From contig NC_089396.1 of assembly GCF_003171515.1 (NCBI RefSeq), forward strand, positions 2,356,001 through 2,420,000: DNA of 64,000 bases. The letters are read 5' to 3'. This DNA comes from Pyrenophora tritici-repentis. Lineage: Eukaryota > Ascomycota > Dothideomycetes > Pleosporales > Pleosporaceae. Below the pieces are notes generated by a model. That model did no database searches and had not been told where the DNA came from. It saw nothing but the letters and a program-made list of their open reading frames with translations. A program made the translations under genes and the position numbers. Positions 22,257 to 32,255 of the stretch are shown piece by piece; position 1 is the stretch's first letter; every line of letters begins with the position of its first letter.

Positions 22257-24014
22257 TTTGTAAGTAGAGTTGAGTAGAAGGTAAAAGAATACAATTGTGG
22301 AGACTTTTGACTGACAAAGAAGTAATGAAAACACTGTGTCTTTTAAAGCTGTAAGACCTCCGGTGATTTCCTCGGTAGATTGCTTACTTGAACGACCCTG
22401 GGAGGGAGGAAAGCTGCGAGCGTAGCTAGCTCTGCAATGGCGATGTGACACGTAAGAGTAAGCTGACGGTGACGTACTTGTAGGCTCAAGCACGGTGACA
22501 TGTATGTACTGTACCTATCTACGCCACCCTACGAGATATTACTTAGGCATGTAAGAAGACGGCGGCGACACAGTTCCCTGGAGCCTCGAAAGCTGCGAGA
22601 TTGTGTAGGACGTCTAAGATAACTGCCGGGATAGCGAGATATAGTAGAAGGGGTGCCAAGATATAAGAAATGCCAAGATATAAGCAGTGCCGAGATATAA
22701 GTCGAAAGAATGTCGAGATAGAAGAAATGCCGAGATGGAAAGAGTGATGGCCGAGCAGGTGCTGAACGTCGCCTAGGGAGAAAGTAAAGCACTTTACATA
22801 GCCTTATACGGTATTTTCTACAATACAGTTGTTGCCTAGCTCTAAAACAGCATGTAGTGAATTGCATACCTCTTTAACACCTATCACTCGTACATGAACA
22901 ATGTCACATCCCACTACAACCTGCTTCTCACACAATGTGACTTTTGAAATCACTGTACGTCCATAATCCATCAGCCCCATGCCTTTAAATACCTCTCCAA
23001 AACTCCTCCTACATACCCCCCTCATCTCATTTCGATCCCACACATCCAGACACCCTTTTCCAGCATGTATATCTTCGCAAAGATCCATTCGTTTGTCTTT
23101 GCCATGTCCTACACGTGAAACTGCCACGTTTGTGACCGCACCAACGAGTCAACTGACCACCCTGCGTTGTGCGTCTGTGGACACTTCCATTGTGTGCGCT
23201 GCGAGAATGTTATCCGCTAAGGCTCGGGTTAGCAGGTGGATGACACAGGGGAGGTAGAGAAGAGGTAGGTTATGAGATTGCTAGAGATGGAAAGAGTGAT
23301 TGTAGATTGTTGTGTTATAACTACGGGTTGTGCTCTTTCTTTCCCACTTGTTTCGTATCAGTTTTGATTTCCGCATTAGTTTTGATTTTAGTAGTTCAAT
23401 GTTAACTTTTGTTTTGTTTGGTCTAGTATGAGTCCATGATTCCTTATCTTGTTTTATTGTGATGTAGTGCCGCGTGTGAAAAGTTCGGATAGGGTCTTGT
23501 ATAATCCCTGCAGTCTTGATCACACAGTGGTATTTTCATTGCCAGAAGTGAATATCAGAACATAGGTCATCGACATGGTCACAAAATCTTCCAGACGTGC
23601 TTGGCTCAATTTCATAGTAGCAAGACTCTGTCAATTATTTCACATACGATCATTATAGGATGCGGAAAACAAGTTCCCACTTCCGATCCGTCAAATCTCA
23701 TGGTAGTATTCTCGATACTTTAGCACAATATAGTATATTTATGATAGTCGCCCATACAGATCGTAAAATAGGCAGACCGAGCCACTCCTCGTAGCAGTTA
23801 TGCGATGTGTAGATTCCCCCCTTGCCAGGCCTCCAAGACTAATGTCCACAACTTGGATTGAGGTCAGCGCAACCATAGTGTTGTTCCTTCAAGCTTTAGT
23901 AAGAGATAAGGTAACCCGGACTTTTGGTACACAATAAGGCAGTACTCCAAACAAGTGCTGTATTCGAGAACGCTTAACTTGAGGCTGGTCATGAAGTGAA
24001 GTTGTAGTACCCCC
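22257..24014. other. Gene-poor region with short tandem repeats
   Basis: About 1.75 kb without a supported gene. It includes the minisatellite listed separately. Open frames on both strands are short and lack recognisable domains; transposon remnants cannot be excluded by eye. Confidence 0.45.
22650..22745. repeat. Degenerate 17-22 bp minisatellite
   Basis: About five diverged copies built around TGCCAAGATATAAG or TGCCGAGATAGAAG follow one another. The core GAGATA/AAGATA recurs at nearly constant spacing. Confidence 0.75.
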
Positions 24015-24587
24015 CTACGAGCACGTTGGGCTCGTACTCGGTCTCACAGCAGCATTCGACGGATTCGTCTGACCGCAGCCGGCCGCCGCACCACCAATTG
24101 TATCATCAATTGCCGCATTATACGCAGCACCACAGTTCCGATCACTAGCGGACAACATGTTAGCAAAAAGCTCTCCCCAAGATTTCTTCTCCCAAGATAA
24201 CGTACCTCGCACCACCACTAGCATTGTTAAACCACGAACACACATCATGCGAGAAGCAATCCTGTGTATATACATTGCCGATTGCAGTGCCTGAGCAGCC
24301 TGCTCCACAGCGGCCGTTACAGCTGTACCTATGAAGTGTGTTAGGTACCATATGGAGGGATCTATGGGGGGGGGGTGAACTGCGTACTCTCCACGGTTTA
24401 CGCTGTTTGTGCCAAAGTTGCTGCCTACAACGCCGCTCCAGCGACAGGTCTGGCCGGCTGCGTTGGTCCATGATGCTGTTGCCGTGGCGCCGACCTTGAG
24501 ACAAGATATTGCGCGTTTGTCCACGGTGGGAGATGTAGAGACTTGGGTTGCTAAGAGAGCAGTGAGGGAGAGGCTGAGGAGATGCAT
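24015..24587 (-). CDS. Secreted protein with CxxHDxC phospholipase A2-like motif
   Basis: Three exons on the minus strand (24587-24388, 24328-24206, 24144-24015) join in frame to 150 residues. The N-terminus is a signal peptide (MHLLSLSLTALLATQVSTS) followed by TVDKR, a possible Kex2-type site. The mature part is rich in Cys, Gly and Ala. It contains YTQDCFSHDVCSWFNN and, after the last intron, DRNCGAAYNAAIDDT. The CxxHDxC arrangement with a later Cys-containing Asp/Ala helix resembles the active-site helices of secreted phospholipase A2, but catalytic function is only inference and many fungal relatives are uncharacterised. A TATA box lies about 55 bp upstream. Intron 1 carries a run of ten G. 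The splice model is supported by the cysteine pattern and continuous frame. Confidence 0.72.
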   Translation of the reverse strand: MHLLSLSLTALLATQVSTSPTVDKRAISCLKVGATATASWTNAAGQTCRWSGVVGSNFGTNSVNRGEYAVHPPPIDPSIWYLTHFIGTAVTAAVEQAAQALQSAMYIHRIASRMMCVRGLTMLVVVRGTLSWEKKSWGELFANMLSASDRNCGAAYNAAIDDTIGGAAAGCGQTNPSNAAVRPSTSPTCS

Positions 24588-24639
24588 GTTGGGTGGTGGG
24601 TTTGTAGCTGAGAGATTGTCTAGATGCTAGGGATTGGAA

Positions 24640-24646
24640 TTATATA
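24640..24646 (-). promoter_or_regulatory. TATA box of the secreted PLA2-like gene
   Basis: TATATAA on the minus strand lies 53-59 bp before the start codon, followed by a CA-rich leader. Confidence 0.55.
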
Positions 24647-24659
24647 GCGGTGACAGAAT

Positions 24660-25560
24660 GATATAAAGTCTGCCTACTATTTTCAACGGAAATATGACGC
24701 AGATCTATACTTAGCAAGTAAAACCCGCAAAGTTGGTAGTAGCACTGTCAAGACGGATGTACTTACCCCATAAAGAGCAAACCCCATAGACTACACCGTC
24801 GCAACTTTTCTCGTCTGTCCTTGGCCTTACTAAAAGACATCTCCTCAACCGCCGAGTGGCTAGTCTTTTTCATCTAGCATCACCATTTACTCGGTGGTGT
24901 ATCTGCATTTGGCTTGTCAAAACACATACATCATACACTTAGCGGAAGCGTACAGCCGTATTTCGAATAGGTAGTATCTATACCGTTTCGAGGCTCTTAG
25001 ACCTCTAGAAAAGGAATAGGCTCTACTATGACGGAACGATTGGGGTCGCGACATACAAGGGTGTAATTCTGCAATAACAGTGTTACCGAGGCTCGCGGCG
25101 GTTCATGTAGTCATCTTTCTTTAGCGTCGGACTAGCCCTCTAGCATTCCGCCAATAGCGGTAGTAGGTTTTCACAAGAGGGCTGCGCTGACACACACGAT
25201 TATGTTTTTGTTCGATCATCTTTCTTTTTTGCATGTGTCTGTTTGGTACCAGTTTGACGCTGAGCGCCATTGTATAAATATCGAAACATTGAACCCCCCT
25301 CTATGCTTCCCATCATATGCTAAAGTGAGAGCATAATTGCACCTGATTATTTATGCTACATATGATCCATAGCCTCCTTCTAAATTGACAGAACAAGGAT
25401 ACAAACTACCTAGGTATTAAGCACTAAGCCTAGTTAATCACTATATTAGACAAGGTTTTCTAGGAACATAGGTCACGAAGGAGAACTAATTAGTATCACT
25501 TGTTCATCGACACTTCCCTTTACTTTCTTACGTTGTTAAGCCTCCAAGTAATCCTACACA
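24660..25560. other. Gene-poor region
   Basis: No supported gene, repeat or RNA. The sequence is AT-rich with scattered stops in all frames. Confidence 0.45.
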
Positions 25561-25566
25561 TTAGAT

Positions 25567-26340
25567 TTACCCTTCCTTCTTTGCCGCATCCGCAGCCGTT
25601 TCTCCCTCCTGATTCTTGACAAACAGAGAAGCTTTCCACGACACTAGTAGTTGTACGACTCCTATAAATCCACGTTTCGCAACCCATGTCAAAAGTGTGC
25701 AACTAAAATCGTCTTGGAGATCAATTTGGACACGGCCGGTCAAAAGAAGCGCTTCAATGGTCGCTGGGGACTGGAAAAAGAGTGACCACAACAATGGTGT
25801 TCATCCGGAAATATCGGCGTCATCTTGAACGCCACATTTCTGAGTCAAGTGCGCAAGGTTTTGTGTACCCGCCTTGAGACGACCAAAAAATCGCACTCCG
25901 TAGCTCCTTGTCTTTGGTAAGATCAATAGAGGGATGCCGAAGTAAGACATTTAGAGCTTGCCTTGCGCCTCACTCTGCGGCCCAGGGTAGTATTGAGCGT
26001 CCCCGTTTGTCAACCTGGTTGAAATCCATTAACGGCTGTTTCATAGATGATCGCACAGTGCTTCCATGGTCTCCTAATATAGCCCAGAAGAGTGATGTGC
26101 AGGTCGTTTAGTTTGAACGTTATATGTCCAAGCAGCGCCTTAAGAATCTCTAAGTGACCGTTTCCCGCTGCAAACGACAGTGCTGATTTTCCAGATGTGC
26201 CCTTGGGTGTAACTCATGTAAATGACTCGTTCAGAAGTATCCGGAAAGCATCCTACTGGCCAAACTGCGCCGATACATTCAAGGGTGTTTGGCCGCGAAT
26301 CTTCCCAAATTGGTTCGCGGTTCAACATCTGCCTACATGG
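25567..26340 (-). pseudogene. Decayed ankyrin-repeat gene
   Basis: Read on the minus strand, several ankyrin-like segments occur in order but in different frames and with internal stops. They include GKSALSFAAGNGHLEILKAL, QVDKRGRSILPWAAE, ALNVLLRHPSIDLTKDKEL, ATIEALLLTGRVQIDLQ and FIGVVQLLVSWKASLFVKNQ, ending GETAADAAKKEG. Spacing fits consecutive 33-residue ankyrin units. At least two stops and several frameshifts prevent a continuous protein. Ankyrin genes of this type often belong to large, fast-evolving fungal families with protein-binding roles. The N-terminal limit is unclear and could reach about 26640. Confidence 0.72.
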
Positions 26341-27925
26341 CTGCTTCTTGAGTGTCTGCCTTCAAGATGCTAGATTAGAAGCTTCAAAAAATCTGAGATG
26401 ACGTGTTTGAAGCAAGAGCTTAGTTTCAGATTTTGATATTCCGTATCATGCCAGCTAGTCCATCTCCTCCCATGCTCGCTGTGTAAGACGTTGTCCTCTT
26501 GTTTTTTGAACGCCATATGACTCTAGTATGTTTTTTTCGACGAGATAAAGCAATGTCTAGCAATGACTTGGTACATGTGGCATTTGCAACATGCTCGAGA
26601 AGTACCTAGATATGATGCTATGTTGGGTCGGCCGATGATTCGACGGCGGGTCTGCGGATAGAGCGCGGTGTGACAGTTTATCTCTATAGCATGCAAGCTC
26701 TGCCATTAGCTGTCCTTATGCATAACATTATGCCTATAGGTTTTACGATAGCTATTTTGTGAGTTCGTTGCGAGTTTAATGCTAGGTGTTGGCTGAACGC
26801 GAGGCAAACGCCGCGCATGAAGCCGGATTTCAGGGAAAGCGTCGCACCGCCACTCAGCCACTCGGTCACACAACTTGGATGCATTACTTTACCCACCATG
26901 AATACTCGCTGCGCATCGGCTGTAGTTCTGTCCCAGCATACTCTATGTGCAGCTAACAAGCACATCTAACTACCAAATACGATAATAGCGCAGAGCGTCG
27001 CGACCTAGCATAGCGGCAAGGCCAGCCCACCACTCAACACCACCACCTAGGCAGTCCTTGCCTTCAGTCGCTCGACAGCGGCGGCATACGATGTCTGCCA
27101 GCCCTAAAGAACTTAGATTAGCTAACCTAATGGAGGCCGTTAATCTACGTAGAGGCGCCGCCGAACCTTGGAAGCCATCCATAGATGTGACGGTACTCCA
27201 ACATGATCGGCGGGATAAGCACAGGCAGATAGGCAGTCACTAAACTACTACCATAGGCCGACTTACGTGGACGAAGTTGATGACGTCTGACTCACATGTC
27301 CGAATACGGGCATACTCGGGTATCTGGCTTTTTCAACTATTTCCCAAATCAGGACTACTAACGTAAAATTCACCGAAGCTAGACGACCCTCAATGAGTTG
27401 ATCCTCATCATTCTAACAGTCTAACAGTCTAACAGTCTAACAGTCTGAAAGTGAACAGTGCGCTTGCTTATGTGAGCGAGGAACGATCGAGGAACTCACC
27501 GATTGGGCATCCCATCACCAACAAGCATAGTAAGCCTTTGACTGCGCGCAATTCTGCAGACCGACACATTGTTGTGTTTACAAGGATTAAATCGAACCTT
27601 TGAATTTCTCGCTAGACCTACCTGATGCTTATGAACAGGCCCATGATAGATGTGATATATAGTTTCATGCCCCCATCTTGCCATGACCCAGCGGGTCGCT
27701 CAAAACCACCGCGTCCAAAAGACTTGACTCACTCGAGACGATTACAACGACTTCCCAACTTCGCCATATCAAGAGTACCTTCGCTTTATCTATAAACCTC
27801 ATAAAATATCTCTCTTCTTTTTCTACCAAACTCAGCACTGTAAGACGATGTTTTTATCTAGTCATTCATTGGAAAAGTTACAATATTCATATGAATAATA
27901 GTTGACATTGCTCTCTAGACACACG
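26341..27925. other. Gene-poor region upstream of a secreted-protein gene
   Basis: No supported gene in 1.6 kb. It contains the 8-bp repeat listed separately and, at 27791-27796, a TATAAA box about 130 bp before the next start codon. Confidence 0.45.
27411..27447. repeat. Four-copy 8-bp tandem repeat (TCTAACAG)
   Basis: The unit TCTAACAG is repeated four times head to tail before degenerating to TCTGAAAG. Confidence 0.9.
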
Positions 27926-28195
27926 ATGAAGGCAACCGCTTTTGTCCAGTTTACCATGCTCGTGCTTCCAGCATTGGCTGTGGTAGCCCCGCCATGTACT
28001 TGGGGCTTTGGTTGCCAATGCTATTATCAGCTTACCGACAACCGCTGTACGGTACGACCTCGTGGATCTACTTGGGTCTTCTTCCAAAAGTGTAATTGCC
28101 CAAAAGAGTTGAAGGTTGGGCAGTCTACGTACTTCTTTGATTTCGCAGAATGTATCGATATTGGCAAGGTCCATAGACGCGCCCATTGTCCGTGA
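27926..28195 (+). CDS. Small secreted cysteine-rich protein (effector candidate)
   Basis: An 89-residue protein of unknown function. The signal peptide is MKATAFVQFTMLVLPALAVV. The mature part of about 69 residues has eight cysteines: PPC, GFGC, QC, NRC, QKC, NC, AEC and the final HCP. An even number of cysteines suggests four disulfides. This size and pattern is typical of apoplastic effectors and antimicrobial-type proteins of plant-associated fungi, but no family is recognised. The start is the Met directly before the hydrophobic segment. A TATAAA box lies about 130 bp upstream. The stop codon lies inside GTGAGT, so an intron and a longer C-terminus are possible. Confidence 0.65.
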   Translation: MKATAFVQFTMLVLPALAVVAPPCTWGFGCQCYYQLTDNRCTVRPRGSTWVFFQKCNCPKELKVGQSTYFFDFAECIDIGKVHRRAHCP

Positions 28196-28781
28196 GTAAA
28201 GCCGAATTATACGCCACAATTCATCACTAATACAAGCATCATAGAGATGGTTATTATTAACCGGTAACTCATGGGTAGAGAGGGCAATTGAAGCTTTGCG
28301 GGTGAATTTCGATAGAGTCGTTTCAAGCCCTCTCTTTTTACAGCTACCTCATAATTTAGACCTATATCAGGCACTAGTCTCTCAGTGCCGAGATATTGGC
28401 CGTACCAGAACAAATAAGGGGATACATAGACTTTGAAGACTTCTGAATACTGTGTGATCGCAGTTTCCGCCATAGCAAGGCTCTGTAATCTCCGTGCATC
28501 GATTCTAGTTAAGCTAGATATCGTGTGTAGCTTCCCTCCACCAAAAAGAGTCCTCTTTGAACGGCACATGTCTACTCTCATCTCTGAGGGACACCCACGT
28601 CAGTTGGCCAAGAACTACTTTGAGAATAATTGTACATCTACAGGTAGTCGGAAATGGGTGCCTTCCTTAAAAGCAGACGTTGGAAGTGTTCCTTACGTGG
28701 TGGTGTACTGGGATCTCATACATTAAAGAGGTGTCCTACGTATGTTGTCACCAAGTTGCTGCTGTTCAATACAGCACATCT
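28196..28781. other. Unassigned region with one 124-residue minus-strand open frame
   Basis: The frame at 28581-28207 (minus) has no signal peptide, recognisable domain or good start context. It may be a remnant or chance. Nothing else is supported. Confidence 0.35.
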
Positions 28782-29970
28782 TCAGGGCCTGATCCAACCG
28801 ATCCTCTTGATGGGCCAATCCAACCAGGCTCTATGCTCTCTAGGCGTCAATTCCCAGATGCCACTCATGATGTGGTGAGTCCAGCCTTGCATGTACCAGA
28901 ACTGCTCCAGGACGCGAATGAGCACCACGAAGTACGCATAGATGACCATCGATGGGATCACGCTGTTGAAGCCGTTCCAGAAAGTCATCTGTCATTTGGA
29001 AGAGCCACCCAAATGAAACATGGTACTCGCCGTCTATTCCCTAATACCGGTTGTCGTACATCTCGCGAAGGATATCGACTGCGAGAATATTATCCCCATG
29101 ACTAGATGTGTCTTTGGACACAAAATCCACATGTTCTCGCAGCTCTTCGAGGTGCTTTTCGTACCCCTCCAGTACTTCTTGGGTCGGAAGTGGGCGACCT
29201 CTGGCGCGTGTTGCGGGTGCATGCGTCTTAACAAACTGCGGACATCCTATGCTTGCGAGCGTCATTCTGATCTCGCGGAACATCATCAACCAGTCTGATC
29301 TTTTGTCTCGTCCGAAGGCGAGGTACTCTCCCGGTTGCGGTCCACGGCCCCAGCTGATGAAGCAAATCATTTGTACCGCGACCAGCACTGCATCGCAATT
29401 TCCAGGGCTCAGTTTTGCAATCTCTGGTGTCACAAGAACAAGAGCACGCTCATAGTGCCGATCTGATATTGCAATGTATTCCTCTTTGCGGTTCGGACGG
29501 CAATGCGCCAGATGTAATGCTGTGAATGCAAATATCAAGTGCAAGACGTGAGGGTTCTCAACCCCAATTTCAGCCATTTGGGTTTGCCAGGTAACACTCC
29601 CAGTAAGCCAAGGCGAAACGGAGAAGCAGGTTGATGTTGTGTAGTGATAGGTGAGCTCGATCTCGGATAGCGGTAGTTCTCCGGGACTGAAGCTACTGCT
29701 TATTTGTGCTGATCTTGGTGAAGATGGAATTGGTTGAGCAAAGTCGCAATGTACTTTTCTCCGCTTACAATTGCTACATCCCGGCTTTGTCTCGTCGCAC
29801 TGCCAGTGTTAGTTTCAACTACATTCTTTTGCCAAGGCGCTCTCCTCAGAGCCGGCGCGCGATTTGCGGTGCGATCGTCTTGTTATCCTCTTATCATCAT
29901 GCCCATCTTCATTGGCGGAAGGTGAGACTGTGTTGGAGTGCGTCAAGGACAGCGGCGAATCTTGTTGCAT
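28782..29970 (-). pseudogene. Decayed Zn2Cys6 fungal transcription factor
   Basis: The frame encodes a fungal binuclear-cluster regulator but is broken. The N-terminus (MQQDSPLSLTHSNTVSPSAN) leads into RRSHRKSRAG, the usual sequence before the first cluster cysteine. At the first two cysteine positions the sequence is SEES instead of CxxC, and stops follow. The second half of the cluster is intact in the same frame (CDETKPGCSNCKRRKVHC). The regulatory domain follows (HVLHLIFAFTALHLAHCRPN) and runs to REMYDNRY, where a TAG at 29043-29041 interrupts it. About 50 bases later an extra base shifts the frame before WNGFNSVIPSMVIYAYFVVL, the normal C-terminal region of this family (UPC2-like C6 factors). 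The lesions should abolish DNA binding and full-length product. Confidence 0.75.
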
Positions 29971-30529
29971 GGTTTGATGTTTGACATGTAAAGTCGCGAA
30001 GAGAGGGTGCAGGTGGTAACAGGCGCGTATCTGAACACGGAAGAGCGCGAACATGAACGCGCGGCTGCTCCACGCTACAGTAGTGACATCAGCACTTCGA
30101 GATGCTCATACGCAAACTATCGAGCGTTTCGCAAGCACTGCCTCAATTATTTGAGGACCCCCTATAGCGGTCGGATCAAGCAAAGGACTATGGTTCGTTA
30201 GAAGAGTGAGGGACGAAATTACTCAAAGATGCCGTTCGAATCGAGGTTAGTGCGTTATTTTGACTCGTGAATACGCGCTGAAAGAGAATACGCTCGCAAT
30301 ACGATCACACCCAAGAGCTAAATCTGGAGACAGTGAGGTCAGGATGCATAGGTTAGGGTTGCTAAATGCTAATTCCGCGTTCCTAGAACGACCAAAAAGT
30401 GGCTCTGGCCACATATATAACCCGTGCTTGTCCTTGTTCTCGACCTCAACCCCATTCACATCTACTCCTATAAACTGCGACAGGTCGAACACCCCAATCC
30501 CATCAATCCTACCAGTCAATACACAACCA
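29971..30529. other. Intergenic region with TATA-containing promoter
   Basis: No gene is supported. Its right end is a well-formed fungal promoter and leader for the MARVEL-like gene: a TATATAA box at 30414-30420, then a CT/CA-rich leader ending CACAACCATGG. Confidence 0.5.
30414..30420 (+). promoter_or_regulatory. TATA box of the MARVEL-like gene
   Basis: TATATAA lies about 115 bp before the ATG at 30530, which has strong start context. This suggests the ancestral start was at 30530 rather than 30656. Confidence 0.55.
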
Positions 30530-30655
30530 TGGAAGACCAAAAAAATTTGGAACTCTTGAGGCTATCTCTCCCAGCGAGGTGCTAGCTTCTGCGTTGTCTG
30601 CAGCGCCGCCATCACTGAGGCACCGCCAACGTTCGATGCGCCACCGCCACCGCCA

Positions 30656-31252
30656 ATGCCTCCACCTCCCTACTTCCGAACACATCTCATTGAGCCCAGC
30701 TCCTTCAAGTCCGCCATCAACGAGAAAATTGATAAGCCTCTCATATCACTATTCCGCTTGAGTGTACAGGTGCTTCAGCTCATCTTTGCATTGGCCTCCG
30801 GCATACCATACGCTATTGAGCTGAGACACGGCAAAGGACGTGGAGAGGCGTCAGGAAGCTTCGTATATTCACATGTCGTTTTTGGCGCCGCACTTCTCGT
30901 CTTAACCATCAACGGCGTAACCGTGCGATACTACCGCTTTTCGTGGATGATCGACTGGATTTTGACGGTGTTCTGGTTTGCACTCTTTGCAGTCTTCTAT
31001 AAGGTCTACTTTGGAGGCGACATGACACCAGCGTATAGCGGAGTAGATACAGGGCGAATACAGCGAGTAGTCTGGTGCGACCTTATCAACGCGTTGTTGT
31101 GGCTGGGAAGCGCCCTATTTTCCTCATCAATGTGTTGTTCGGGCATCAAGGCGTCCGTCAAAACAAAGTATGAGGATAGGCGGCAAAAGAAGGAGAAGAA
31201 GAAAATGATGGAGACAATGGGTGAGATGGAGATAGGGACCACTCACGTGTAG
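30656..31252 (+). CDS. MARVEL-like four-helix membrane protein
   Basis: A 198-residue protein with four hydrophobic segments: FRLSVQVLQLIFALASG, VVFGAALLVLTING, MIDWILTVFWFALFAVFYKV and CDLINALLWLGSALFSSSMC. The basic C-terminal tail (YEDRRQKKEKKKMM) would be cytosolic. The layout fits the fungal MARVEL-domain group, which act at plasma-membrane domains or in vesicle traffic; the specific role is unknown. The start at 30656 is the first in-frame Met but sits inside a proline run (PPPPPMPPPPYF), and the frame upstream also reads like protein. A better start at 30530 would be connected only by correcting two single-base shifts (near the A7 run at about 30540 and near 30615), so the N-terminus is doubtful. 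Confidence 0.65.
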   Translation: MPPPPYFRTHLIEPSSFKSAINEKIDKPLISLFRLSVQVLQLIFALASGIPYAIELRHGKGRGEASGSFVYSHVVFGAALLVLTINGVTVRYYRFSWMIDWILTVFWFALFAVFYKVYFGGDMTPAYSGVDTGRIQRVVWCDLINALLWLGSALFSSSMCCSGIKASVKTKYEDRRQKKEKKKMMETMGEMEIGTTHV

Positions 31253-31604
31253 TCTTCTGCGCTGTGGCTATTCAGCAACCCTCTCGTTTCCTTTTCAAGC
31301 GATTGCGTTTACTGCTTTACATCTCATTGTTTCGGTCGCGGTACCATGCTTGCTTCATCCACCCAACTGTATCCTCTCTTTAGTGCGTCTTGATGATAAC
31401 ACCTCAAAAAATCAATAATTGCTGCAAATTTAATTGTTCCACATATCGATGAGGCTATCATTCTGCAGATTCTCGGTCTGCTTAGTTGAAGACCAGGTGA
31501 ATGGAAAGACACTCGAGCAAATGAATGTTCCAATGTGTTACTAACTGTGGCAGCCCGAATTTGTTATAGAAGCTAGAAAGTAACCTTATAGTCACCTACT
31601 AACC
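31253..31604. other. Intergenic region, convergent 3' ends
   Basis: Nothing is supported here beyond the likely 3' UTR of the MARVEL-like gene. Confidence 0.4.
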
Positions 31605-32255
31605 CTAAAAACTAGCTCGAGACAATCTACCTAGGTACTTCCGGTAGAAAATCTCAATCGTTCGTAGATGATCCTCCAAACCATGCCCATCCTCGTCAGT
31701 ATCCTCTATCAAGTAGATAGACAATTCAGGATATAAGTACTCGGGAGTAAGAGCTCTAGACCCACCCATCGTACATTGATAGTAGAACCGCGCCTGCTCG
31801 CCCCAAATGTCGCAGCATCGGCAGAGAATCCCGCGAAGTGGAACTGCGTATTCATGAACAGCTTGTATATACTGTTTGGTTGAGATGGGTTGACCGTCTG
31901 GATTCTCAATCGACAAGGGCGCTGGCCGTAGATGCCATGAGTTGCTATGTGCTCAGTCTTCCCAATTGTACAGGGGTTCTATGCAGATCCTCAAGTGCGA
32001 TAGCGGAGGATTTGTTGCTGCCTCGTCCAGAACAGTGCTAGAGGAGATTGGTGTCCAATTTGACTTGTCTTCGGCATCGAGCGAGAAGATCTCAATTTCA
32101 GAGGGAGAGTCGAGAACAGACCACCTTAGTCGGTCAAAGATTCGGTTCATTTTTGTTCCTGATGGATATTGAGGTGGTTCTGGGGGAGGTCCGGGCTGCA
32201 CTGGGCCTTGATACTCCCGGCGCACTTGCCCAGTTTCTGGGGTCCAGATAATCAT
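31605..32255 (-). pseudogene. Orphan gene interrupted by one in-frame TGA
   Basis: Two long open frames in the same minus-strand phase are separated by a single TGA. The upstream part reads MIIWTPETGQVRREYQGP to HLRICIEPLYNWED. After the stop it continues without a shift as AHSNSWHLRPAPLSIENPDG and STKQYIQAVHEYAVPLRGIL, ending FYRKYLGRLSRASF. The text across the stop looks continuous (Trp, Pro and Leu-rich on both sides), so an Arg CGA to TGA change is the simplest explanation. An alternative is an unusually short 27-nt intron (GTACAA to CATAG) that would also restore the frame. The family is not recognised; LSIENPDGxPIS resembles a motif I associate with fungal orphan families. Function is unknown. 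Confidence 0.55.

Noticed and set aside
24366..24375. Run of ten G
   Set aside because: It lies inside an intron of the secreted PLA2-like gene and is a simple homopolymer, not a functional signal.
28207..28581. 124-residue minus-strand frame after the decayed regulator
   Set aside because: No recognisable domain or start context; kept only as an unassigned note.
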